The translations under genes and the position numbers were made by a program. Of a DNA stretch of 29,727 nucleotides, positions 1-8,088 are shown piece after piece. Origin of the DNA: Bacteroidota bacterium (GTDB lineage Bacteria > Bacteroidota > Bacteroidia > Bacteroidales > Dysgonomonadaceae); NCBI GenBank assembly GCA_023399295.1, contig JAEWQF010000041.1, positions 1 through 29,727 of the forward strand, in the 5' to 3' direction. Every line of letters begins with the position of its first letter. Position 1 is the first letter of the stretch. Below the pieces are notes generated by a model. The model was not told the DNA's origin, ran no database searches, and was given only the letters and a program-made list of their open reading frames with translations.

Positions 1-615
1 AGAGATTTGGATAAACTGGAAAAATTGAAAGTAAGCATACAAAAGTATGCACCCCAACCGCACCTGGTTGTTGCCGATATTTCTGATCCGGAAACACCGG
101 TGAGATTGATAGGGGAAACCATTCAAACGTTCGGAGGGATAGATGTGTTGGTGAACAATGCGGGGTATGCTGTCTCCAAACCAATTGAAGAGACAAGCCT
201 GGATGATTGGGATCACTCAATTGTTGTCAATGCACGTGCTCCTTTTTTTATCTGTAAGGAGTCGATTCCTTGTCTTCGACTGTCAACATGTGCAACCATC
301 ATCAATATTTCTTCGGTGGTAGGCCGGCTGGGCTACACAAAACAGGCGGCCTATACAGCCTCGAAACATGCATTGATGGGATTCTCAAAAGTGCTTGCCA
401 GAGAGGTGCAGCCGTTGGGCATCAGGGTACACACCATTGCACCAGGTGGGGTTGCAACCGACATGGTAAAAACCATGCGTGCCGATCTTGATGTATCAGA
501 ACTGATTCAGCCTGATGAGATTGCAGATATCGTGGAGTTTCTATTGAGTCACCGTGGAAATGCAATGATTGACAATATTGATCTGCGTCGTTTCAATGGT
601 ACCCCTTTTGCGTAA
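1..615 (+). CDS. Short-chain dehydrogenase/reductase, 3' part (5' end outside window)
   Basis: The reading frame is open from the first base, so the gene starts upstream and the N-terminal Rossmann TGxxxGIG motif is missing. The visible 204 residues have the rest of a classical SDR: DISD (adenine-ring side contact) near residue 26, NNAG at about 52-55, the catalytic serine in an ISS motif at about 103-105, and the YxxxK pair (YTASK) at about 118-122, followed by PGG at the cofactor lip. These enzymes reduce or oxidise alcohols/ketones with NAD(P)H; the substrate cannot be told from sequence. A TTG at position 7 is in frame but is not a credible start, because the fold would be incomplete. The family is sure, the specific role unknown. 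Confidence 0.9.
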   Translation, partial: RDLDKLEKLKVSIQKYAPQPHLVVADISDPETPVRLIGETIQTFGGIDVLVNNAGYAVSKPIEETSLDDWDHSIVVNARAPFFICKESIPCLRLSTCATIINISSVVGRLGYTKQAAYTASKHALMGFSKVLAREVQPLGIRVHTIAPGGVATDMVKTMRADLDVSELIQPDEIADIVEFLLSHRGNAMIDNIDLRRFNGTPFA

Positions 616-641
616 GACACAATGGTAAAATACAATAAAAA

Positions 642-670
642 ATGTCGGACCAATAAAATCGGTCCGACAT
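642..670 (-). terminator. Intrinsic terminator downstream of tRNA-Gln
   Basis: A perfect 10-bp inverted repeat (ATGTCGGACC / GGTCCGACAT) encloses a 9-base loop. Read on the minus strand the stem is followed by a run of six T, so it fits as the end of the tRNA-Gln transcript. On the plus strand the following bases (CCCTTTG) are a poor T-tract, but the hairpin may also slow transcription leaving the SDR gene, whose stop is 27 bases away. Confidence 0.8.
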
Positions 671-712
671 CCCTTTGTGCACTTTCAAGCTATTGATTAA
701 CAGTTAATGTTG

Positions 713-783
713 TTGTCTTACCAGGACTCGAACCTGGACTAACAGGACCAGAATCTGTTGTGCTACCATTACACCATAAGACA
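713..783 (-). tRNA. tRNA-Gln (anticodon CUG)
   Basis: A full cloverleaf can be folded on the minus strand: acceptor TGTCTTA/TAAGACA with discriminator A, D-stem GTGT/GCAC, anticodon loop TTCTGGT (anticodon CTG, complement at 749-751), a 4-base variable region, and T-arm CCAGG-TTCGAGT-CCTGG. The length is 71 nt without CCA, which is not encoded. The weak U1-A72 pair is characteristic of glutamine tRNAs. The lowest anticodon-stem pair is A31 opposite C39, a mismatch. The gene lies 49 bases after the helicase stop and has its own candidate promoter. Confidence 0.95.
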
Positions 784-794
784 GTTTCGGAGTG

Positions 795-802
795 CAAAAA
801 TA
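795..802 (-). promoter_or_regulatory. Bacteroidetes -7 box for tRNA-Gln
   Basis: TATTTTTG on the minus strand matches TAnnTTTG exactly and ends 11 bases before the mature tRNA 5' end, so the precursor would have only a short 5' leader. A TTTG lies at 819-822 (minus strand), with a 16-base gap that is shorter than the usual 19-21. Confidence 0.55.
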
Positions 803-832
803 GACAAATTTCCGTAAACAAAAAAATATCGG

Positions 833-3800
833 TTAAAGATTTATCTCCTCCGGATTGATAATGATCATTTTTTTTCTGTAATGGGCAAGCAATGTGGCAT
901 AAACAGGATGTTGCCGCAGGATAGGGGCGTTGCCAACAAGATACAATTGCTGTCGTGCCCGGGTGATGGCCACATTCAGCTTGCGGTCTACCGTGCCGTC
1001 GTGGTTGAGGTTGCAGAGGAACTGCATCTGATAGGGTCGGTTCACACAAAATGAAAGCAGGATCAGGTCGCGCTGGCTACCCTGAAATCGTTCCACCGTG
1101 TCGATCATCACCTCTTCTGCTCCGGATAAACCGGATGCTGCCAGACGGTGGCGTATCAGTGCAATCTGGTTGCGATAGGGAGCGATGATGCCTACGCTGC
1201 GCGGGTTGAACCGCCTGCCGTTGGCCAGGTTGAGGTCGCGGATCGACAACAGCAATTGTACAATGAGTGTCGCTTCCGGTTCGCTGATCTTGTCAGCTGA
1301 ACTGTCATGCTGCAGATTCTCGGTGGAGAGAAAAGCAGTGCGCCATTTTGCAGCAAGTTGTTGCAACGGATCATCATTCGCCGGTGTCAACTGCCACTTC
1401 TCCGATTGCCACCTCAAGGCAGGGAAGAGGTTCCCGGAATAGAAATACCTGGCGGGGAAGGCAGCGATCTCCTCGTGCATCCTCCCCTGGTGTGTGAGCT
1501 GTGCCGTGGCATGATCCCACCCCTGATCGGCGCAGCGGCGTATCAACCTCTCAAACAGTGACTCACGGCAGTCGGTGATGCCTCTCTCCCGCAGTGCTGC
1601 CTCTTCAACCACGGAGTGCGATGGCTGCTGCAGGACGATGGTGGCGAGCTGGTTGTGGTCGCCGATCAGGATGAACTTGTCGAATCGTGACAGGAGGCCG
1701 ATGAGCTGCGGTTCCGGGATCTGGGAGGCTTCATCCACCAGTGCCAGGTGGAACTTTTTCAGGGTGAAGAGCTCCATCCGACCCAGGATGGAGGCCAACG
1801 TTGCCACATAGATGCGGGTCTCTTCCATCTCCCTGCGCAGTGATTCCCTGTTGGGTGCCCGCTCTGCCACCTTCTGCAGCAACCGGGTACGATAGGGCGG
1901 GGCACAGGAGAGCTCCGTTCCCACACGTATGTAACTGTCGCACGTGCCCTCGTTGCACCCCAGGGCCGCGTGGATCGCGTCACACAGCTCATCCACTGCC
2001 CTGTTGGTGTAGGCCAGCACCAGAATGTTGCTCTCCGGCTGGCGATGATACTCCTCGATCAGACGCCGTGCGAAGATTGAGGTTTTGCCTGTGCCCGGGG
2101 GCCCTACGATCAGGAAGTACTCCTCCGCTTCTACAGCCCTGTGGATGATGTTGTCGGGGTAGGGAGTGTCTGACGCTGTATGCACAGATGATTTGCCGGG
2201 GGGACGCACTCCCAGAAGCAATTCTTTCTTTGGTGAGGGGGCTCCAAGAAATGCGTAGAGGCTGCGGTACATGCTGTTGAGGGAGCTGTCAATGCTGTCG
2301 TGTTCAATGGCCCATAGCTTGCTTTCGTTAAAATAGTGGCGGTTACGTTGCCTGTAGCGAAAGCGCACCTCCACGCTCTCCTCGTTGATCCGTACCAATG
2401 TCCCTTTCAGGATCTGATGATTCAACACCGTGTCGCGATGGTCTGTGTGTGGGTAGACGATGCAGATCTCTCCCTCGCGGAAGTTAGCGATATCCCTGTT
2501 TGATCTGTTCCGTGAGAAGTGGATTGTCATGTCGTGACCGGTGTCATCCATCTCACGGATGGTGAGATCCTGTAAGACATCGAGCGCGGCAGCCCGCTCG
2601 CTGAAGTCACTGTTCCAGAGCGATGCCAGTCCGGTGGGTGATTCGTAGGCCACATCTCCGATCTTCTGGAGATAAAGCTCCCGGGTGACAAAGCGAACAA
2701 AGCGGTAGAAGTAGGCTCTCTCCAGGTCGCTGCAATGCAGCAGCAGCTCCCGCATCTCATCCACACGGGCACGATAGAACGCCGGCACGTTTGCTGCCTC
2801 ACCTGCTGTCGCAAAGAGTGCTTCGAACAATGCTTCCACCGTTCGGTTATCTCCCCCTTTCAGCGACTGTTCATGGGCGACAATCCGGTTGCGCATCGCT
2901 GTGATCTGAAGCTCCAGATCCTGCCACACCGCTGCAAACCGCAGGTTCGTCCCCGGCTGATTGCCCGCGGAGTAGAGGATGGCCGCTTCCACAGCATGGC
3001 TGTCAAGGCCGAAGACACCCTCTATCATCATTCGGTAGACCGCGGTCTGCACCGCATGGTTGAGCGTGATCCTGCCACTGTCGCTGGGAGGGTAAGGTAG
3101 TCTCCCCGACTTCAGCTCCACGATCCTGCTGCTCCTGTTCCCGGGCAACAGCTGCAGCAGGTCGAGCCGCCCCTGAAAGCCATACCGCTCGCTGAAAAAG
3201 GAGGGCTCCAGGGTGCAATGGTGCAGGTCGATGCCCATCCGCGGGAAATCATCGCGCACCACCCGCCTGATGTTGTCGAACTGCCTCTCCGCTTTCATCA
3301 TAAATTCCCGGAAATCGGCATTGGATTGGATATCCGCACAGCTGGTGTATTCGAAGGGCGACTGTTTGAAGGAGCGCAGGAAGACCTCGTCGAAGGAGAG
3401 CTTATCCGGGTCTGTTGCAAAGACCAGTTCATCGAGGAAGTAGTTTGCCAGGTTGCCCAGTAGCAGGTAGGAACGGTTTTCCTTCTCACTGAACTTGTTG
3501 AAGAAGTAGTGTAAGGGTGTTACGGCATACTCCTGAAAACATGCTGCAAGGGCGGAGGCATCCACCAGGTAATCCGGTTCCAGCACCACCAGTCGGGGTA
3601 TGAAAACACCATCGTCGTCTGTATCGCAATCAATCAGATTGAGCTGAGATCCCTCACGCAACATACTGGTAGTTGCAACTTCCCTCTCGTCTGCAGCCGT
3701 TGGTCTGTATCGCACCACAATCACGGCACCCGGTGGATTGTCACAGCTGCAGAGCAATTCTCCTTTCACAGGATCACATTGCAACACCTCTACCCGCATT

Positions 3801-4219
3801 GCGGAGGAGTGTGCGACTGCTAAGCGCAGCATCTCTTCTTTCTGCTCACCTCTCTTGCCTCTCTCTTCTTTCACGCCTGGTGCAGTGATCCCATCAGCCA
3901 TCTGTAAGAGTCTCTCAATCGCGTTTACTGCCGACCGGTACTCCTTGCGTACCTCCTTTTGATCGGTATTGTGGTGCAGCTCCTTCACCCACACCCGGAA
4001 ATGCTGCAGCTGCCACTCAAGCTGCCGTGGCAATTGCAGTTTTTGAGCAATGAACACAAGACGTGAGAAGAGATTGGAGAACTGCAGTGGTTCATCACGG
4101 GTCATCTCCCTGCAAAGCCGTTCCAGCATCTTTTTCAGATACTGCACTTTCAGCATGCTGTCAGAAGCTGATGCAGAGAGCTCTTCCAATTCGATGCGAT
4201 AGGGTTGCGTATCAATCAT
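833..4219 (-). CDS. Dna2-like PD-(D/E)XK nuclease / superfamily 1B helicase fusion
   Basis: 1128 residues. The middle has a RecB/Cas4-type nuclease motif: GRLDLL (D353), then ELK (368-370), then a Q-x3-Y pattern (Q391, Y395). The C-terminal half has a complete SF1 helicase set: Walker A GPPGTGKT at 706-713, DEAS at 829-832, GDHNQL at 853-858, a QGR motif near 911-913, APYRNQ near 1013, VERFQGSQRD at 1042-1051 and VAITRAR at 1083-1089. This order matches the Dna2/Upf1 branch, which unwinds DNA and trims 5' flaps or resects ends. I do not see the four-cysteine iron-sulfur set of eukaryotic Dna2. The first 230 residues are unassigned. The start overlaps the stop of dgkA by four bases (ATGA), so translation is probably coupled. 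The class is sure; the cellular role (repair or defence) is inference. Confidence 0.9.
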   Translation of the reverse strand: MIDTQPYRIELEELSASASDSMLKVQYLKKMLERLCREMTRDEPLQFSNLFSRLVFIAQKLQLPRQLEWQLQHFRVWVKELHHNTDQKEVRKEYRSAVNAIERLLQMADGITAPGVKEERGKRGEQKEEMLRLAVAHSSAMRVEVLQCDPVKGELLCSCDNPPGAVIVVRYRPTAADEREVATTSMLREGSQLNLIDCDTDDDGVFIPRLVVLEPDYLVDASALAACFQEYAVTPLHYFFNKFSEKENRSYLLLGNLANYFLDELVFATDPDKLSFDEVFLRSFKQSPFEYTSCADIQSNADFREFMMKAERQFDNIRRVVRDDFPRMGIDLHHCTLEPSFFSERYGFQGRLDLLQLLPGNRSSRIVELKSGRLPYPPSDSGRITLNHAVQTAVYRMMIEGVFGLDSHAVEAAILYSAGNQPGTNLRFAAVWQDLELQITAMRNRIVAHEQSLKGGDNRTVEALFEALFATAGEAANVPAFYRARVDEMRELLLHCSDLERAYFYRFVRFVTRELYLQKIGDVAYESPTGLASLWNSDFSERAAALDVLQDLTIREMDDTGHDMTIHFSRNRSNRDIANFREGEICIVYPHTDHRDTVLNHQILKGTLVRINEESVEVRFRYRQRNRHYFNESKLWAIEHDSIDSSLNSMYRSLYAFLGAPSPKKELLLGVRPPGKSSVHTASDTPYPDNIIHRAVEAEEYFLIVGPPGTGKTSIFARRLIEEYHRQPESNILVLAYTNRAVDELCDAIHAALGCNEGTCDSYIRVGTELSCAPPYRTRLLQKVAERAPNRESLRREMEETRIYVATLASILGRMELFTLKKFHLALVDEASQIPEPQLIGLLSRFDKFILIGDHNQLATIVLQQPSHSVVEEAALRERGITDCRESLFERLIRRCADQGWDHATAQLTHQGRMHEEIAAFPARYFYSGNLFPALRWQSEKWQLTPANDDPLQQLAAKWRTAFLSTENLQHDSSADKISEPEATLIVQLLLSIRDLNLANGRRFNPRSVGIIAPYRNQIALIRHRLAASGLSGAEEVMIDTVERFQGSQRDLILLSFCVNRPYQMQFLCNLNHDGTVDRKLNVAITRARQQLYLVGNAPILRQHPVYATLLAHYRKKMIIINPEEINL

Positions 4220-4587
4220 GAAAAAAGCGCAATGATTCCAGGCAGGAAGATGATGAGGCCGATGGCCAGTGCTGCAATTGCCGTGATCAATACTGCCGCG
4301 GCAGACAGATCCTTCGCTTTCTTGATGATGGGATGCAACTCCTTGTTACTGGCATAATCGGAGAGATTTTCCAGGGCACTGTTGATTGCCTCCAGTGACA
4401 ATACTCCACCGATCGCCAGTACCAGTACAAGCCACTCTGTCTTCGAAATATGAAAGAGAAGACCCAGCAGAATGGCTGCGATTGCCAAAGCAATTTGTAG
4501 CATCGCATTGGGTGTCTCCCTGAAGAGTGTGGCGATTCCCCGGAAGGCATTTCTAAAGGAAAGGATTCTATTGTTTAGATAACTCAT
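4216..4587 (-). CDS. dgkA: Diacylglycerol/undecaprenol kinase family protein
   Basis: 123 residues, the normal size for this small integral membrane kinase. Visible family residues are E24 near the N-terminal amphipathic helix, the catalytic block E66-x2-N69-x3-E73-x3-D77 and the AKD segment at 91-93, with three hydrophobic helices at about 29-46, 51-67 and 96-120. The family phosphorylates diacylglycerol or undecaprenol at the inner membrane with ATP; in non-Proteobacteria undecaprenol is often the substrate, which would tie it to cell-wall carrier recycling, but this sequence alone does not decide. It is the first gene of a minus-strand unit and its stop overlaps the helicase start. Confidence 0.92.
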   Translation of the reverse strand: MSYLNNRILSFRNAFRGIATLFRETPNAMLQIALAIAAILLGLLFHISKTEWLVLVLAIGGVLSLEAINSALENLSDYASNKELHPIIKKAKDLSAAAVLITAIAALAIGLIIFLPGIIALFS

Positions 4588-4700
4588 TGGTACATAGTAA
4601 TTGCTGCGGGATTGACTGATCGTGGACGAACCGGTGGGAATTGCTGGCAGAAGCGCAACGACAACCCATCAGATGCACGACACACCGTGAATCAGAAGAC

Positions 4701-4708
4701 CAAATGTA
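4701..4708 (-). promoter_or_regulatory. Candidate -7 box for dgkA-helicase unit
   Basis: TACATTTG on the minus strand fits TAnnTTTG, 113 bases upstream of the dgkA ATG. No TTTG stands at the ideal -33 distance. It sits back to back with the plus-strand box at 4731, so the 190-base gap 4588-4777 is a divergent promoter region. Otherwise I see nothing in that gap. Confidence 0.4.
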
Positions 4709-4730
4709 CGAAATTTATCCAAAACATTTT

Positions 4731-4738
4731 TATCTTTG
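4731..4738 (+). promoter_or_regulatory. Candidate -7 box for zinc-ribbon protein gene
   Basis: TATCTTTG matches TAnnTTTG and lies 39 bases before the ATG at 4778. No clear -33 element is present. Confidence 0.5.
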
Positions 4739-4777
4739 TAAAACAAGAATCACCTCCCATTGAAATCAGATTGCACG

Positions 4778-5923
4778 ATGTCTCAAAATTGCCCCCTCTG
4801 CGGAAAAGAGAAAAGGGATGAAGCTCTTTTTTGCGACGCCTGCACGAAAAAGTTTCGTGCCGAGTATGAGGTGGAGATACCCGTCATCAATCAGAGAGGG
4901 ACATCCCATGCCCCTGATGAAGTCGCGTCTCAATCAGAAGAGATACCCGCCATTGAGAAAACAGGAACATCGTTGGAGGAGACAGTGGAATCTCTCCCGA
5001 ATGCAGATAGTGGGGAGGATGGAGCGCGCAGCAGCCATCGGAAAACCGGACACCGTATGGTGCGTTTTGCCGTGATGCTTCTGCTGTTGTTCATTGCCCT
5101 TTTTCTCTACAACGAGCTGGTGCGGAAGGGTAACCTGGAACGCAGTGGTTGGGAGACCGCTACGAAGACAAACAGTGTGGCAGGTTACCTGCACTACATT
5201 GAAAAACATCCTGACGGAAAACACTTTGACGATGCACAGTCGGCATTGATGCGGCTGAAAAGCGACGAGGCTACCCGCTGGGAAGAGTTGAGACTTAGCG
5301 ACCGGGTGACGGAACTTCGTGATTTTCTGATGCAATATCCCCAAAGCAATTATGTTCCACTGGTAAAGAGGCGACTCGACTCGCTTAGCTGGATGGGAGC
5401 CCTTCACTCAAACACCGCTGCTGCCTATTCCGACTATATGGTGATGGCTGAGAGCGGTGATTTCAACGGTGACTACCTGGCAGAGGCGGAGTCGCGTTAC
5501 CAGTTGCTCTTCCAGTCGTATCCGGTTGATCCGTTTGCCCTGGACAGCATTCGCATCGTGGTGAACGGTTTTTGTTCCGCTTTGAGTGCGTCGGATCATG
5601 AGGGACTGGCATCATTACTGGCACCTCGTGTAGGGCGTTTTTTTTTCAGAGGATCCATGTTGCGCGAACGGTTGCTGGGTGAAATAATTGTCGAGGCGGC
5701 ACGATCTGACAAGCCTGTTGTCACCTGCATCCCCGACCTGAACGCAGTGCAGTATGAGAAAACAATGGAGGAGAACTACCGGGTCAATCTCCCGATAGTG
5801 AAATCACAAAACCACGAAGGGGTCAATGCGCAACAGCCGGGTTACATCCTCCACCTGGAACTGAACCCGCAATTCCAGGTTCTCTCAGTGCATGAAACCA
5901 AGCCATATGCCGGAGCACCTTGA
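4778..5923 (+). CDS. Membrane protein with N-terminal zinc ribbon
   Basis: 381 residues; not assigned to a named family. An N-terminal zinc ribbon has two CxxC pairs (C5/C8 and C19/C22). A low-complexity acidic linker follows, then one membrane helix at about 96-113, then a region of some 265 residues that should lie outside the membrane. The last third (around residue 250 on) looks like a small alpha/beta, possibly NTF2-like, domain; that is a guess from pattern. The linker contains a short duplication, EIPVI...GTS followed about 22 residues later by EIPAI...GTS. ATG 4778 is chosen over an in-frame TTG 18 bases upstream because it stands just before the first CxxC pair. The gene is followed 72 bases later by uvrB with no visible terminator. 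Confidence 0.8.
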   Translation: MSQNCPLCGKEKRDEALFCDACTKKFRAEYEVEIPVINQRGTSHAPDEVASQSEEIPAIEKTGTSLEETVESLPNADSGEDGARSSHRKTGHRMVRFAVMLLLLFIALFLYNELVRKGNLERSGWETATKTNSVAGYLHYIEKHPDGKHFDDAQSALMRLKSDEATRWEELRLSDRVTELRDFLMQYPQSNYVPLVKRRLDSLSWMGALHSNTAAAYSDYMVMAESGDFNGDYLAEAESRYQLLFQSYPVDPFALDSIRIVVNGFCSALSASDHEGLASLLAPRVGRFFFRGSMLRERLLGEIIVEAARSDKPVVTCIPDLNAVQYEKTMEENYRVNLPIVKSQNHEGVNAQQPGYILHLELNPQFQVLSVHETKPYAGAP

Positions 5924-5995
5924 TCGGTCGGTCGCTCAGAATGCCCATTCGCAACTGATAAACCAAATGAGGTACCGTTTGTTTACACACTGACT

Positions 5996-8014
5996 ATGCA
6001 ATTTCAACTTACATCTGAATATAGACCCACGGGTGACCAGCCCGAAGCCATCCGGGCATTGCTCGAAGGTCTCCGTGACAAGGTGCCTTACCAGACTCTG
6101 CTTGGGGTGACCGGCTCCGGCAAGACCTTCACCATCGCCAACGTGATAGCCAGTGTGAACAAACCCACCCTGGTGCTCAGTCACAACAAGACATTGGCGG
6201 CTCAACTCTACAGCGAGTTCAAGAGTTTCTTTCCGCAAAACGCGGTAGAATATTTTGTCTCCTACTACGACTACTATCAGCCGGAAGCCTATCTCCCCAC
6301 CACCGACACCTACATCGAGAAAGACCTCTCCATCAACGACGAGATCGAGAAACTAAGGCTGGCTGCAACCTCCTCTCTGCTCTCGGGGCGGAACGACGTG
6401 ATCGTGGTCTCCTCGGTCTCCTGTCTCTATGGCATCGGCAACCCCGAAGATTTCAACAAGACCATCATCGAGATCACTGTGGGCCAATCCCTCGAACGCG
6501 ATCAGCTCCTGCGTTTGCTTGTCAACAGCCTCTACTCCCGCAACGAGACAGCCGACTACAACCGGGGCAACTTCCGGGTGAAGGGTGACACGGTGGATGT
6601 CTTTCTGGCTTACCACGACTACATCATCCGCATCATCTTCTGGGGGGATGAGATCGAAAGCATCGAGTCGGTGGACCCGCTCACCGGTGTCACCATGGAA
6701 CGACTCGACAGCTACCGCATCTTCCCGGCCAACCTTTTCGTCACCACGCAGGAAAGGATCAACCGCGCTGTGGATGAGATTCAAATCGACCTGGGAAAAC
6801 AGGTTGATTTCTTCCGGGAGATCGGTAAGCCCTACGAGGCCAAGCGACTCTATGAGCGGGTGACCTACGACCTGGAGATGATCAAGGAGATTGGCTACTG
6901 CTCCGGCATTGAAAATTACTCGCGCTACTTCGACGGGCGCGAACCCGGTACACGTCCTTTCTGCCTGCTCGACTTCTTTCCGGACGATTACCTCACTGTG
7001 ATCGATGAGAGCCATGTCACCATCCCACAGATACGGGCCATGTATGGTGGTGACAACTCCCGCAAGAAGAACCTGGTCGAGTATGGCTTCCGCCTTCCGG
7101 CAGCCATCGACAACCGGCCACTGCGCTTCGAGGAGTTCGAGCAGATAACACCCGAAATCATCTTCGTGAGTGCCACACCGGCCGACTACGAACTGGAGAA
7201 GTCGGAAGGAATCGTGGTGGATCAGCTGATACGACCCACCGGCCTGCTCGATCCGCCCATCGACATACGACCCAGCCTCAATCAGATCGACGACCTGATG
7301 GAGGAGATCCAGCAACGGGTGGAGAAGAATGAAAGGGTACTGGTTACCACCCTCACCAAAAGGATGGCCGAGGAGCTGACCGATTACCTGGCGGGTCACA
7401 ACATCCGTTGCAACTACATTCATTCCGATGTGGAGACTCTCGAAAGGGTGAAAATCATGGAGGAGCTGCGGGCTGGACTCTTTGATGTGCTGATTGGTGT
7501 CAACCTGCTGCGCGAGGGACTGGACCTGCCGGAGGTGTCGCTGGTGGCGGTGCTTGATGCCGACAAGGAGGGCTTCCTCCGTTCCCATCGTTCTCTCACG
7601 CAGACCGCCGGCAGGGCGGCACGCAACGTGAATGGCCGGGTGATCTTCTACGCCGACAAGATCACCGACAGCATGCGGATGACGATCGATGAAACCAACC
7701 GACGTCGTGAGAAACAAATGAAATACAACGAGGAGCATGGCATCACACCCCGTCAGATCAAACGGGCCCTCACATCCGCCTTGAGTAGGGAGTACACTGC
7801 CACAGCCGAGGCCCGTGCTTACGTAGAACCTGATTACTCCTCCCTGGCAGCCGAACCGCTGCCGCTATTGGCAACTGGCGATGAGCTGAAAACCAGGATC
7901 GAACAGACCCGCAAGGCGATGATGGTTGCCGCGAAGAAACTGGAGTTCCTGGAGGCGGCCCAGCTGCGCGACCAACTGGTGATGCTGGAGGAGAAACTGA
8001 AATTGATCAGCTGA
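5996..8014 (+). CDS. uvrB: Excinuclease ABC subunit B
   Basis: 672 residues, the usual UvrB length. Helicase-like domain with Walker A GVTGSGKT at 37-44, the DNA-gripping beta-hairpin region (YYDYYQPEAYLP) around 90-102, DESH at 337-340, VSATP in motif III, and the LLREGLDLPE segment of motif V. The last 40 residues form the UVR domain that binds UvrA/UvrC (KKLEFLEAAQLRDQL). UvrB receives damaged DNA from UvrA and forms the pre-incision complex cut by UvrC in nucleotide excision repair. No uvrA or uvrC is in this window. The stop codon lies inside a short tandem repeat (8011-8034). Confidence 0.98.
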   Translation: MQFQLTSEYRPTGDQPEAIRALLEGLRDKVPYQTLLGVTGSGKTFTIANVIASVNKPTLVLSHNKTLAAQLYSEFKSFFPQNAVEYFVSYYDYYQPEAYLPTTDTYIEKDLSINDEIEKLRLAATSSLLSGRNDVIVVSSVSCLYGIGNPEDFNKTIIEITVGQSLERDQLLRLLVNSLYSRNETADYNRGNFRVKGDTVDVFLAYHDYIIRIIFWGDEIESIESVDPLTGVTMERLDSYRIFPANLFVTTQERINRAVDEIQIDLGKQVDFFREIGKPYEAKRLYERVTYDLEMIKEIGYCSGIENYSRYFDGREPGTRPFCLLDFFPDDYLTVIDESHVTIPQIRAMYGGDNSRKKNLVEYGFRLPAAIDNRPLRFEEFEQITPEIIFVSATPADYELEKSEGIVVDQLIRPTGLLDPPIDIRPSLNQIDDLMEEIQQRVEKNERVLVTTLTKRMAEELTDYLAGHNIRCNYIHSDVETLERVKIMEELRAGLFDVLIGVNLLREGLDLPEVSLVAVLDADKEGFLRSHRSLTQTAGRAARNVNGRVIFYADKITDSMRMTIDETNRRREKQMKYNEEHGITPRQIKRALTSALSREYTATAEARAYVEPDYSSLAAEPLPLLATGDELKTRIEQTRKAMMVAAKKLEFLEAAQLRDQLVMLEEKLKLIS

Positions 8015-8034
8015 TTGGCAGATTGGCTGATTCG
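8011..8034 (+). repeat. Three degenerate 8-base tandem repeats across the uvrB stop
   Basis: Units CTGATTGG, CAGATTGG, CTGATTCG in direct succession; the uvrB TGA is inside the first unit. Similar short repeats occur at four other places in the window. Confidence 0.7.
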
Positions 8035-8088
8035 AAAATGTACAAATAGAGAACAAGGAGTGGAAAAAAGAGTATATCCAAACAACAT

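Noticed and set aside
5970..5990. Promoter before uvrB (TACCGTTTG)
   Set aside because: It has three bases instead of two between TA and TTTG, and no -33; not counted as a promoter.
6353..7738. 461-codon open frame on the minus strand inside uvrB
   Set aside because: It is the antisense shadow of a strongly conserved uvrB reading frame; the peptide is His/Val/Asp-rich without any motif, and it has no promoter or start context.
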